Part shown: piece after piece, positions 10,661 through 21,982 of the stretch
How the letters are laid out: every line of letters begins with the position of its first letter
Numbering within the stretch: position 1 is the first letter of the stretch
Assembly (NCBI GenBank): GCA_037176725.1
Contig: JAZBRS010000020.1
Location: 55,332,001-55,396,000 of the forward strand
Length of the DNA: 64,000 bases
Origin: Posidonia oceanica
Lineage: Eukaryota; Streptophyta; Magnoliopsida; Alismatales; Posidoniaceae
Direction: 5' to 3'
Program-made: the position numbers and the translations under genes
The notes under the pieces: model-generated
The model's database searches: none
Told to the model about the DNA's origin: nothing
What the model saw: only the letters and a program-made list of their open reading frames with translations

Positions 10661-12740
10661 CAAATTCAAATCACAACTACAACCCAATTGAATCTAATCA
10701 AGGCCTCAAGCCCACTTAAAATGCAAAGCCTATCTTCAAACCTAATTAAGAATTAAAACCAAGTTGAAGTTAACAATTAAAGTCAGAACCCACTTAAACA
10801 AATCAAAACTCATTTAAATTTAAAACTAACCAAAGTCACACATCCAAACTCATTAAAAAACAAACTAAACCCCTAAACCCCATTTTAAGAAATCCTAAAA
10901 CCCATTTAAAGCACAAAATCAATTTCAACTTGAATTTAATCAATTTAAACAATCAACAACCAAATCCATTTAAACTAAATCAAACCTAATCTAATTAAAA
11001 ACAAAGCAAAAATCCTAATCAAGCCCAAGGCCCACTAAGCCCTTTTTTCTTTATTTTCTTCTTCTCCTTCTTCTTCTTCTTCTTCTTCTTCTTCTTCTTT
11101 TTTCCTTTCTTTTTTCTCTTTTCCACTCCTCTTCTTCAGCCGGCCCAAGCCCACCAAAATCCCTTCCTTCATTTCATTTTTTTCTTTCCTCTTTCTCTCC
11201 CGCCCAATCTCCTCCAAAAAACCAGCATTCACCTCCTATGCATCCACCCCCTTCTACAAAACCAAACCAAGCTCACCCAAAAATCAAACCCAACCTAGCT
11301 CACCAAAATCCACACCTCACCAGCAAAACCAAACCTTCCTCTAACACCCAAACCAAGCTCATAAAACCAAACCCAAACCCTCTACAGAACCCACACCCAA
11401 AGCTCACCCAAAGCCAAGCAAAACCAGCACCTAAACCTCTATCCCATGAACCCAGACTGGACCATCTCCTCCCAAGCAAACCAGCACCTCACCAACACCC
11501 CCAGCTCCTCCAGACCAGACCAGCTTCTCCCCAGAACCAGCACCCATCTCTGCAGCCCAAGAACCCAAATCAGCACCCAATTCTCTCCCAAACCAGAACC
11601 CTTGCAAACCGACACCTCTCCTCCCTCAAACCGAACCCAGACCATCCTCTTGAACGCATCTCCTCCCTCAGACCGGACCCAAGCCCCTAGCAAGCCCTCC
11701 AGCTCATTTTAGACCTCTTCCAGCTCACATTTCACCTTGGTCCAACACCATTAACTCCTTCCTGACACCCTCGTGACTTCTGTGGCCAACCTCGAACCTA
11801 GCCCCTCTCTCAACGGTCATAGCCACCTCTCCAGCTCGCGTCACCACCGTCCGGCCTTCACCCTCACCCGCTGAGACTGCCACAGCCCAGAGCAAGCCCG
11901 AATCATTGGTTTGAGCAATGACTTCGTTGCTCAAGCCTCTACCACCTCTCCAAACCTTGAGCCACTCCCCATCTCGCGCCCAATAGCCCCCAATTGCCCC
12001 TACGAGCCCTATGCCTCCTGACATTCACTTTTGACTCTAAAGCACCCAAACAAAACCAGAAGAATTCCCATCGTTGCAGACCATCACACCCAATTCTAAG
12101 AGCACCGAGAGCCTCCTGTGAGTCCCCTCGAGCGAACCCAAGCCTCCCTACCGCTTCCAGAGCTCCGGAGCACCCAGACGACCCCTCTACACCCACTGTT
12201 CCAGTGTTGAGACCATCTCTGGGCCCGGCGCAGCACAGCTGTTCCCTCTCCGTCTAGGAAGCTTTGCACTGGTCCCACGAGCATGCTAGACCCGTCGCCA
12301 AGCTCCGCGGCCGCTCCAGCAGCACCCTCCGCTTCTGTCTCAGAGCTCTGATCATCCTCACGTTGCTAGCCCGCTCCGGACAGCACCACAGGTAAACTCC
12401 TTTCTCGAGGGGTTCGCCTGAACCCCCTCTTGCTTCCGAGCCCTTTACTTTGGCTTTCGGTTACCTGTGCTTCTCTCCCGAAGTCACTGGACTTCATCGT
12501 CCTCTTCGGCAGCGTCGCCGGCTCGCACAGAGCTCCGTCGCTTCTGCGAATGCATGATACTGTAGCGTCCGTTTTATTTTACTTTCGTTTTATTTACATT
12601 GCTGTTAAATGCTTTAGTTTCTGTTATTTACATGTCAGTCCTTCATTTATTTATTTTACTGTGCTTGTATATAGTTTGCTTATTTATTTCAGTTCTGAAA
12701 TCATGCCAATATTACTGTATGCCCCTTGATCTTTTAATTT
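10661..12740 (+). other. A1 LTR interior without a recognisable gene
   Basis: AC-rich sequence (10661-11035), a TTC repeat run (11055-11098), then proline-rich pseudo-coding text (11238-11712) and GC-richer sequence to about 12550. Open frames here are short, compositional and resemble no family I know. Confidence 0.5.
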
Positions 12741-14300
12741 CTTGCACATAGGTCCTCTATTATGTTAAATACCATGCATTTGTTTGGTCATTTTGCAGTT
12801 TAGCCCTTGTGTTCATTATATCTGCAATTTAGTCCTTTTTTAGTTAATATTTCATTTAATCTCTAAGTTTAACCATATACAACATTAATAAAAAGTGCTG
12901 CTGTTTTGTTTATTTGCCTTCTGGTCCTTCTGAGTGCTGTAGTTTCCTGGCCTTTTGCATCCAGATCCTTGCATTTACTCATTTTTGCATTTAGATCCTC
13001 CATAGTTCATTTTCATTTAATTTTCTTTTTCTTATCATACTGCATTACATGAAACTACCTTAGTTTTAGAATATTGCATCTAGGTCCATAGAACATGCAT
13101 CCTTCATCCATTTTCCCTTTTCTTATCTTATAAAATTGCTAAAAAACCCAGACATTCATTTTATTTGCATTTTGATCCTCCTGTGGCTCACTGTGCTGTG
13201 CATCTTCTTCTTTAAAGCCCCTGGATTTTCTTATTTGCATCTGGGTCCCACTGTGCTGTGGAATGCATATGTTTCCTCTTTGCAGAAAAGCCCCATGTTT
13301 TGTTTTTATTGCACAGAGGTCCCCCTTCTTGAATTGCTGTGTCTGTGTGGTTTTCCTGGCTTTGCATTTCAACCCACTGGTTTCTCATATTTGTAGATTG
13401 GTCCTCCTTCTTGTTTTACAGGAGCTTTTGATTTCTTTTTGACTTTGCAGTTTAGTCCTGATTTTTATTTTAATGGCATTTGGGTCCTTTGTACATGAAC
13501 TGTAGCATGTTTTGGGTTTTTTTTGACTTTCTGTTTAGTCCAGAGGTTTTTATTTTTTGCATTCAGGTCCTTCTGAGTTTCAAAATGCCCCTTCAGGTTT
13601 CTGTTTTGTTTGCATTTGAGCCCTTAGCTTTTTCAAAAGCTTGCATATAGGTCCTTCCAATGTTATTTTGTTCCCATGTGGTTTTCTCTTGGCTTTGCTT
13701 CCAAACCTAGAGCCTATTTAGGTTGCACCCAGTTTTTTGAACACTACTATGACTATGCATGCCTGTTTTCTTTCTGGATTTGCCATTTAGTCCTGGTTTC
13801 TTGGAAATTGCACATAGGTCCCTGGGACCACCTTTTATGGTTTTTTAATGCTTCTTGGCTTTGTTTCTTTTGTCCCAACTTTTCCAAAGTTGCATGAGAC
13901 TCCCCTATAGGTTTTCTTTTCGGATTTGTGCCTGTTTGCTGGTTTTTTGCGTCTTAGCCCATAAGTTTTCTGAAAATTGCATTTAGGTCCTTTATTGACT
14001 AATTGCATGTTTCCCTTGTATTTTTTGTTGCATCTGGCCCCTACTGTCCCCTCACATTGTTGCACTTGCATCCCTGCATGCATTCATCACATTTGCACTG
14101 CATTTCTGCCATGTTTTGCACATAAGCCCCTGTACTTTTCCTATTTGCACATAGGTCCTTTTCTTTGCACTTTTACATGCATTGCACTCATGCATCATTG
14201 CACTTAGCATCTTTGCACACCTTTGAGCACCCTTAGCTCCCATATACGTGGGAGGACCTGTTCTGCACACCCCTAGGACCTTCTTGCACTTAGATCCCTT
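12740..14300 (+). repeat. Field of degenerate TTGCA-N(3-6)-GGTCC motifs
   Basis: The phrase TTGCAYATAGGTCC or close variants (TTGCATTTAGGTCC, TTGCAGTTTAGTCC, TTGCACAGAGGTCC) occurs about 27 times in about 1.55 kb. Clear cases start near 12742, 13072, 13556, 13641, 13807, 13976, 14143 and 14283. Spacing is irregular, roughly 25-90 bases. It looks like an old, eroded tandem repeat. Confidence 0.7.
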
Positions 14301-14883
14301 CTTTTCCTTGGCCCTTGGGCCTTCTGCCTTGAAGCCTAGATATCTCCCAATCGGACCGTCGGATCTTCGCAACCAAGCTACCCGGATCATCTTGACAGAG
14401 CGGACTTCCCTGCTGACCAAGATTATCTTAGATCAGGCCTCAGATCTCCAAGGTAAGTCCTTCTGAATCATTGCATATCATTTGTTGCATTTGCATACAT
14501 TGTTTTCGCGTCTCGTTTTCCGCACATGTAGATTAGGGCCTCCCCTCTTGCCTATCTACTCCACTTCCTCCTTTTGCGTCTTCTTAGTGTCTTTGGGTTG
14601 AGTTTTCTCTTGGATTCACTACTGATCGCGACCTTCTTCCCCCTTTTCCACGATCTGATTGCACAGCGAGCTTTGGGCAGCGTGCGAGACACATCGTGGG
14701 ACGGTTTAGTGGGAAACTGTTGCAAGATAGTGGTGATCCCTCCACTTGCTTTCTTTCCCCTTCGTAGGTCTATACACCTGCATTGTGTGGTTCTTCCGGT
14801 GTTTGTTCTTACACTCACATCGCTTATCTCTCCTTTGCATTCGAGCTAGCAGCCCTAACTACCCGGTTGACACCCATCATGTC
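14301..14883 (+). other. A1 LTR interior with internal-type sequence
   Basis: No gene is seen. A strong splice-donor-like AAGGTAAGTCC lies at about 14450. The text AGCCCTAACTACCCGGTTGAC (about 14850) is close to 42205-42225, an internal region of A2. Confidence 0.45.
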
Positions 14884-15870
14884 GTCTAATCTTCCCCTTT
14901 GCTTGTCATACCCCTCCATTGCGTGACTTTTCTGATGTTTTGCTTTTACACTTGCATTGCTTGTTTTCCGCTCGGATTTGCTTTCCCCTTTGCTTGTCTT
15001 ACCCCTGCATTGCGTGGCTTTTCTGACGTTTTGCTTTTACGATTGCATTGCTTGTTTTCCTTTCGGATTTGCTTTCCCCTTTGCTTGTCATACCCCTGCA
15101 TTGCGTGGCTTTTCCGATGTTTTGCTTTTACACTTGCATTGCTTGTTTTCCGCGGATTTGCTTTCCCCTTTGCTTGTCTTACCCCTGCATTGCGTGGCTT
15201 TTTCGATGTTTTGCTTTTATACTTGCATTGCTTGTTTTCCTTTCGGATTTGCTTTCCCCTTTGCTTGTCATACCCCTGTATTGCGTGGCTTTTCCGATGT
15301 TTTGCTTTTACGATTGCATTGCTTGTTTTCCGCCCGAATTTGCTTTCCCCTTTGCTTGTCATACCCCTGCATTATGTGGCTTTTCCGATGTTTTGCTTTT
15401 ACACTTGCATTGCTTGTTTTCCGCTCGGATTTGCTTTCCCCTTTGCTTGTCTTATCCCTGCATTGCGTGGCTTTTCCGATGTTTTGCTTTTACACTTGCA
15501 TTGCTTGTTTTCCGCTCGTATTTGCTTTCCCCTTTGCTTGTCTTACCCCTACATTGCATGGCTTTTCCGTTGTTTTGCTTTTACACTTGCATTGCTTGTT
15601 TTTCGCTCGGATTTGCTTTCCCCTTTGCTTGTCTTACCCCTGCATTGCGTGGCTTTTCCGATGTTTTGCTTTTACGATTGCATTGCATGTTTTCCGCCTG
15701 GATTTGCTTTCCCCTTTGCTTGTCATACCCCTGCATTGCGTGGCTTTTCTGATGTTTTGCTTTTACGATTGCATTGCTTGCTTTCGGCCCGGATTTGCTT
15801 TCCCCATTGCTTGTTGCACCCCTACATTGTCTGGTTTTACCGACGTTTCGTTTTAATCACTTGCATTTGC
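14884..15870 (+). repeat. 91-bp tandem array, about 11 copies
   Basis: The unit runs through TTGCTTGTTTTCC, TTTGCTTTCCCCTTTGC and CCCTGCATTGCGTGGC. Equivalent points at 14957 and 15048 give the 91-bp period. As 91 is one more than a multiple of three, each frame is visited in turn, which explains three long overlapping open frames here. Confidence 0.95.
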
Positions 15871-16473
15871 ATTAGGGCAGTGATGCTTACTGCCTGGAGT
15901 TCTCACGAACTAGGGTTCGCCCGGTTCGGAACACAGACAGTGCTGCTGAGCACTTAGATAGCACGTTTAATTCCTTGCACGCATTTCAACACTTAGAGCA
16001 CACATTTGAGCATCTAACTAGGCATTCATGGCACTTAGGCATTCAAAGCATGTATTTTCCCTCAAAAGCGAGCGTAAGCCTAGAAAGACCGCTTCTCGGG
16101 CGTGTCGGAGGTGCCTAACACCTTCCCCGTGCGTAACAAGAGTCCTTACCCTTTCTCTGGCCTACAATGATCCTTTTGCCCTCGTCCTTGGCACGAGACA
16201 TCTTCTTTGCATAGCATTTGCATTGAATTGCATCTTCTTATGTGGTTTTGCATGTTTTTCATGCATTTCCCTAATTTTCCTTGTCTCCTGACTTAATAGA
16301 CATGGTGGCGACTCCCTTTTGTCTTTCCTTTCTTTTTCTTCTTCCCTTTGGCTTTTTGCCTCTGTTTTCGGTGTTTTTTGTCGAGTTTCCTCCTCGGATC
16401 ACCCACTAATAGTGAACCTGGTCTTCCCGATCGGTGACGATCGCGGTAACACCCACGGGGATCTCTACACTTC

Positions 16474-16480
16474 TATAAAA
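16474..16480 (+). promoter_or_regulatory. TATA box of the B1 5' LTR
   Basis: TATAAAA in the context CTTCTATAAAAGCAGGGG, conserved at 30597-30603 and, as TATATAAG, at 59073-59080. Confidence 0.75.
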
Positions 16481-16853
16481 GCAGGGGTACCTCCACTATG
16501 ATCTGGGACGAAAATTGGAGGGATCTAGGAGGGATTTAGAAGGGATTTTCAAGAGAGAAACACAATTTTGAGAAGAATTAGGGAGAGCAAGTAGAAAGTG
16601 TTTTGAACTCAAATCTCGAGAGAAGAGGTGGAAAAAGAGTTTTGAGGGAGCTTGAGTCCTCCTCTGTCATCAGTGGCACAACACTGATGCCACTTGCATT
16701 CCGTGCATAGACAAAAAGGGGCTTTCTTTAGTTTTCCTTTTCTTTTCACATCATATGTTTAATTTTGTAGTATAGTGAAGCATTTCATTTCATATATTGT
16801 TGTAGCTAGGCATAGTCATACTTAGTTGCAACCGAGGGGATAAAACCCCTCGG

Positions 16854-16950
16854 GTAAGTATTCCTCCTTTCATTTTATGTTAATTTTCATTTTGTTTTGA
16901 ATCATATACTACACTTTGTTAATCTGTATCTTTAAAATCTGTTTTGCAAG
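16854..16950 (+). other. Candidate 97-nt intron in the LTR transcript leader
   Basis: Donor CGG/GTAAGT (GT 16854) and acceptor TTTTGCAAG (AG 16949-16950). The same pair sits at 30966-31062 (97 nt) and 59382-59485 (104 nt); in B3 the inside has diverged more than the ends. Confidence 0.5.
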
Positions 16951-17206
16951 GAAAATAAGAAGAAGAAGAAACTCACCAAACACGGGCACTCTTGGGCAAC
17001 ATTGGCGTTGTCTCAAGGTAGCTGAACCCGCAACCATATCATATCTCCCCAAGGCGTCTCGAGGGCCAGCGAAATCGAACCGAGAGTGGCGATCACACCA
17101 ATTCCGTCACCTGTGGAGTGACCAAGTTGGATACAAAAAAAGGGGCAACGAGGAAGCACCAAATGGACACAACAAGCTTCTCCTAACCAAAAATCCCATA
17201 TCCACA

Positions 17207-18782
17207 GTCTAGCGATCACGGTGGGATGGCTAAAAGTGCCCTCGTGCATGGTAAGTAAGCTTTTCTTTCTTCTTCCTCCTCCATTATTGACATTCTCAGT
17301 TTAGTTTTAATTTCTTAATTTTTTTTTACATTAGTTTTATGGTAGCGGTGAAATTCCTCGTAGTGTTTTGAGGCACCGTGACCCTTTTCATTTTTTTTCC
17401 ACGTCCCAATAACTAAAATCATCTCCCCCTTCTCTCTGGATTCTCGGGCGTAGAGGTGGTTTGTAAAAGCCACTGTTTTTTTTGAAAAAAACTCTGTCAG
17501 TACGTTGTACGCGTGATCTAGCGCGTCTAACATTAGATGCTCCATTGCTTGCATCTAACATTGGATGCTCCGTTCACCACATCTAACGACCACTGAACAG
17601 AGCCCTTCTGTTTTAAATTTTCTCTTATTTTTCTTTTCATAACTGGCCTAAGGACTGAGGTGTGAGGTGATCGGCTTTACCGTAGGGATTGGAACTTCAG
17701 CTTCTTTGGGTGCTTTGTAGAAAAATAATAACAAAAAAAAAATCGATTCTTTTTATGACTTGCATGGCCCTCATTGGGAACTAATTGCTTGTGTCATTTC
17801 TTGGGTTATATAAGTAACCGTCTACGTCCCAAGCACCTCTGTTGCAAAGGGCTTAGGAAAGGTACTTGTATTGTCATTGTCTTTCACAAGGAGCCCTTCT
17901 TCTTCCTTGGCCTTTTGTGAAAGATAATTAGAACCTCAAGCTTTGACTTGTATTCCTCCCCCCCATTCGGTGGTTTATTTATTCTATTGGTGTGTGGATA
18001 CGTGAGTGACCCGATCAATCCTGGATACGCTGGGCTCTACCTCTACGGGGTAGGGACCTAAGTGTATTCAGGCTCCCCCTAACATCCTCAGGAGTTGAGG
18101 TAGGGGGTAGTACCAAAAATATTCACCCATTTTGTGAGGAGCCATAGAAATCCCAGAAAAGAAGCCATACCTAAGCCTTAAGGAACCCAGAGAGCTACAG
18201 CAAGTTTAAAACACTAATCTTAAAGCGAAAACAAAAATTAAAACCTTAAATCACCATTTGAAAGTGTTTCTGTGCAGTTCTCTGAAACAGGGTGTTAACC
18301 GCTGAGATCTCTGTGTCTAACATTGTATGCAGTAGGTTTCGCGTCTAACGCATTCTCTGTGTGGCTGTTATAATTTAGCTCCTTTGTGTGATTTGTTTGG
18401 CAGGGGAAGACATTGAAAAACCCAAAATAGTTACAGTATCAGCTAGGGGCAGCTCTATTTATTTTTACTTCTTTTTTAGGAGTCTGTATTAAAATTTCTC
18501 AAGTTCTTGTAATTTCCTTTTCTTTGCACTTGTAATCCTTCAAAAAAAAAAAGAAAAAAAAGAAGAAAAGCAAAAAAAAAGAAACGCAAAAAAGAAAAGA
18601 AAAATCATCAAAAAAGAGAGAGCAAAAAACAAATCAGAAAAGCCAAAAAAAAAAGACAGGAAAAGACTAGGAGGAAATACAACCGGGGACGTTGAACGTG
18701 CAGTTTACTGCGTTCAATGTTATACGCCGCATTCTGAGGCGTATTATGCCTTGAAGCCAATTCCATCTCAAAAGCTATTACA
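17207..18782 (+). other. B1 5' leader, gene-free
   Basis: A TAGCGATCACGGTGGGA stretch (17210-17226) resembles a decayed primer-binding site of the TGGCGA type. A strong donor GTAAGTAAG is at 17251 and a plausible acceptor TTTGGCAG ends at 18403. Near-palindromic GCGTCTAACATTAGATGC occurs at 17521-17538 with a variant just after. At 18687-18720 ACGTTGAACG and CGTTCAATGT form an inverted repeat. 18540-18660 is A-rich. Confidence 0.55.
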
Positions 18783-20989
18783 ATGATGAACCAAATCCTT
18801 GAAGCTGAACAGCCAGAAAGAGAGAGGTCAGACTCAGTAAGTACCTCAGGAGAGGAGCCCACAATCTACCACCCGATCACCGGAGAAGCCTTGGATTCAG
18901 ACTCGATCCAGTACAAAGCCATGTACCAGTTCTTAAACGAAGAAGCATCAGCCCCAACGAGGCCATGTCAGAACAACCTCCAGTAGCCACCCTATCTCGG
19001 TAAAGGACAACAAAGGCCAGTTGCGGACCATACCCCTGAAGATCTATACCAGGGACAAAATGGCAACCCACCGCCGAACACAAACCACCCAGGTCAGGGT
19101 ACAGTGCTCAACAGAGCTTATAACTCAAGGGCCAACCCGTTGATTCAGGAACACAATTACATGCCAAATGGCGAGTACAAGGAAGGAGTCTATCCAAGAC
19201 ATCATCTCCAACCACCTATGGTAGGCAATCAGCCTCGGCCAGATCATCACTACCATCAAGCATCTCCCCCGCGATACAAGTAGGTCGCACCTCAACACTT
19301 CTGCAACAGCTACCTCCATCAGCAGCAGAACCATCCGTCCTTCAATTCACATGAACCGACCCCATCAGCCGGGATGACAAATTTGGATGAGATGAGAAAA
19401 ATGCTCAGTGCATTAGGGGTACATACCCAGGCTCCGGCAAACTTTGACATGAGCCGGTTTCCCCCATTCAGATTACCTCCAGGCTTCAAGTACCCGAAGA
19501 CTCCCAAGTTCAATGGAACCACTAACCCACTCAGTCACCTAGTGCGGTTCCAAATGGAGTCAGCCCCCTACTTTCATGATTTGGGGCTCGTAGTACACCT
19601 GTTCTTCTACTCACTCGAAGGAGAGCCCATGGATTGGTTTCTCACTCTCTCCAAGGAAGACCTCAGCAGCTTTGATAAATCAAAGAGAGCTTCCTCACAA
19701 AATACCAGCACAAGATAGACCCCAAGCCAACCTTCCACGACCTAAGCAAGGAGGTCATGAAGTAAGGCGAAAGCTGGGTGACATTTGCCAACAAATGGCG
19801 GGAAATGGCGGCCAGTTCAGGGCTGACCATTCCAGAGAGACAGGTGGTCCAAACCCTCATTTCAAACACCACTGGATCGATGAAGAAGGGGCTCGTAAAT
19901 GCCTACTGTCCCAATGTGACGGCCTTATATGAAGTGGCGGCCTCCGTTAAAGAAAATCTACATGAATTCATGGAGGAGCCAAAGAAGAGCCGGAAAACAC
20001 AGGTAGTAGAGGGCGTGACCGGAGTCGTCAACAAGATGGGCTCCGCACCCAGGCCATTCGAACAAAGGGCTATACTAGCTTCACAGTAGCGAACCTGGAG
20101 CCACCCTCCTCCTCAGCAACAGCAAGCATGGAGCCACCCTCCTCCTCAGCAACAGCCAGCATGGAGCCACCCTCCTCCTCAGCAATAGCCAGCATGGAAT
20201 AGTCCTCCTCAGAAACAGCAAGCATCGAGTCGGCCTCCTCAACAACAGCAGGCATGGAATAACCCTCCCCCTCAGCAACAAATCTGCCCTATGTGGAATG
20301 CTCCCCGGCAGCAGTGGACTAGGGGCAATCAAAATGGCCAGGCCAACAACAGAAATCCCCCCAACAACACTGGGAATGGGAGCGGTTATCACAATGTTCC
20401 CCCTACATTGCCACGCAAAAAGCGAAGAAGAGACCATTACCCTCCTCTACCAGTCACACTAGCAGATATGTTCATAGAACTAGAGGAGGCAAAAGCAATC
20501 GAACTCCCGCCAACCAGGCCTGAATTGCCAAATTGTGACCAAAACAAATACTGCCCGTTCCATAGGGTACATGGTCACAACATCAATGACTGTTGGACTT
20601 TCAGAGGCATAGTCTATGACATGGTAGAGGCAGATGTGTTTGAATGGGATGTCCTGGTCAAAAGAGCCAAATAGAGAAAGCAGACAGGGACGTCTCAACA
20701 GGTCTACAGTGACCCTCTCCCCAAGCACCAAGTCATGGCATTCCAGGACGAGCAGCTCCCTAATCCGCTAACATCAAAGGACTGGGACAACCATGTCATA
20801 CTAGAAGAGGACTGGGACAACCAAGCTGAACATTGGGGAATAATCTCAGATGATGATTAGGACAGTGAGGCAGACGAGGGACTAACAGTGAAGGAGCTCC
20901 TTAGCCAGTTCAACCTCACAGCAGTAGTGGAGGAGCCACAAGAAGATATAGAGTAAGAAAGCCAAGTTCAAAAAGCCAATCAGCAATTT
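18783..20989 (+). pseudogene. gag: B1 gag (capsid and zinc knuckle)
   Basis: Structural protein that coats the genomic RNA. The ATG at 18783 opens a frame with stops at 18984 and near 19281. The capsid core follows: PPFRLPPGFKYPKTPKF (about 19464-19515) and the YSLEGEPMDWF block. A one-base shift near 19680 moves it to another frame, which then carries ESWVTFANKWREMAA-like text to 20087. After a 33-bp repeat region comes a zinc-binding motif C-x2-H-x4-H-x4-C starting at Cys 20552. Further stops lie at 20672, about 20858 and about 20955, then the frame continues directly into the first protease. The start is chosen as the first ATG in the Gag frame; an upstream non-ATG extension cannot be excluded. 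Confidence 0.85.
20092..20290 (+). repeat. 33-bp coding repeats in B1 gag
   Basis: About six copies of a unit built on CAGCAACAGCAAGCATGG and AGCCACCCTCCTCC. The period of 33 keeps the frame and encodes a Gln/Pro/Trp-rich linker between capsid and zinc knuckle. Copies contain TAG where neighbours have CAG. Confidence 0.85.
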
Positions 20990-21982
20990 GAACGGGAGAA
21001 TATAGTCTTCAAAGAGTCGGAGCTTCCACCCCCACATAAGCAAGAGCTGCCGCTTGTCATCACAGTGGGCATCAACAATCATGTGTTGCGAGGAGTATTG
21101 GTTGACACTAGAGCAAGCCGAAGCCTTAGTTCTCTCTCCACACTCCGGAGCTTAGGGCTAAATGAGGGTGAGCTAGATAGAACTCCCTTTATGTGCACCG
21201 GGTTTGATCAAAAGGAGAAATTGGCACTAGGGACAATGCCCATGGAAATCACAGTCGGTCCTTTCACCAGTGTCACTTCGATGATCATCATAAAGGAGGA
21301 AGTCCTGGAGCCACTCATCCTAGGGAGGTCTTGGCTGGCGGAGGTCGGTGCTGTAGCATCTTCGGTTCATCAAATGCTAAAATTCAAATACCATGGAGCA
21401 GTCGTCAGCATTCTAGCTAATCGACCAGGGATTCTATGCACATTCAAGATGCCAGAGCCACAAATTGCAACCCTTCGGGAAGAGGAGGAGTCACAACGTC
21501 TGCCATGGAGAAAATCACTACTGTGGGATCCCAAGCCGCTGTCGCCACTGGTTTCCCCAATCTTCAGGGTAGCTAGGCCTCCATCAAGTCAATTGCCGGC
21601 CCTCAACACTTCAGTATTTCGGAGCACTACTACTCCGTCATCCCCAATCTTCCGAGTGCCAACAGAGCAACAAGCTAGGGCCACAAAGCCACCAGAGCTT
21701 GGCAGATCTATACGGGGGAAGTCCATCTTCGCCTGGCCGCTCAAGAAAGGAGCATCCAGCGACTCATGCAAAGGAAATGAGGCTGCCGCGCCCATCACCA
21801 GAGGAGGGAGGCTGTCAAACCAAATCATACCACCAGCAGAGCAAACAGAGCCGGTCAGACCCAAAGAAGGACCCGGGTCGGTAGAATATGACATCCTAGA
21901 GCAATTAAAGAAGACGCAGGCCAGGATCTTGATCTATGACCTCATAAACAGCTCAAATCAACACCGAAAAGCTCTACAATAA
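20990..21982 (+). pseudogene. B1 first protease-like domain
   Basis: Retropepsin fold that would cleave the polyprotein as a dimer. The active-site stretch reads LVDTRAS (Asp codon 21104), so the usual Gly after Asp-Thr is Arg (AGA, one transition from GGA). The flap-side motif ILGR starts at 21317, 71 codons downstream, the same spacing as in the second domain and in A2. About 180 residues of Pro/Ser/Arg-rich linker follow, to TAA 21980-21982, where the same frame simply continues. It is either a decayed or a non-catalytic copy of the downstream domain. Confidence 0.8.

Larger units (their letters stand above)
9477..16446 (+). mobile_element. A1 3' LTR, about 7 kb
   Basis: It begins TGTAGACACCTC after the polypurine tract, like A2 (43008). 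The far end matches the end of the A2 LTR: AAAGACCG, TCGGAGGTGCCTAACACC and AGTCCTTACCCTTTCTCTGG (about 16080-16162) have counterparts at 45110-45200. A decayed primer-site-like stretch (16447-16460) follows, and then the truncated B1 LTR. Apart from the first ~20 bases and the last ~450 bases it hardly resembles the 2.4-kb A2 LTR. It contains a telomere-like tract, a degenerate motif field and a 91-bp array. The stretch near 14840-14890 resembles internal family A sequence, so the 7 kb may include a secondary insertion. The right boundary is accurate to about 20 bases. Confidence 0.5.
16471..17206 (+). mobile_element. B1 5' LTR, truncated in U3
   Basis: Nearly identical to 30593-31318 of the full LTR, but it starts abruptly two bases from the TATA box, so all of U3 upstream is missing. 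The end TATCCACA (17206) matches 31318 in the other copy. Visible differences are few: a 15-base GGATTTAGAAG-type duplication near 16530 and scattered transitions. The join to A1 sequence at 16470/16471 is a deletion point, so no target-site duplication can be tested. Confidence 0.85.

Noticed and set aside
11238..11712. Proline-rich open frames in the A1 LTR
   Set aside because: AC-rich composition removes stops; there is no family resemblance, and overlapping frames are equally open.
14899..15957. Long Cys/Phe/Leu-rich open frames of 234-352 codons
   Set aside because: They are the three phases of a stop-poor 91-bp tandem repeat; no start context, no protein family.
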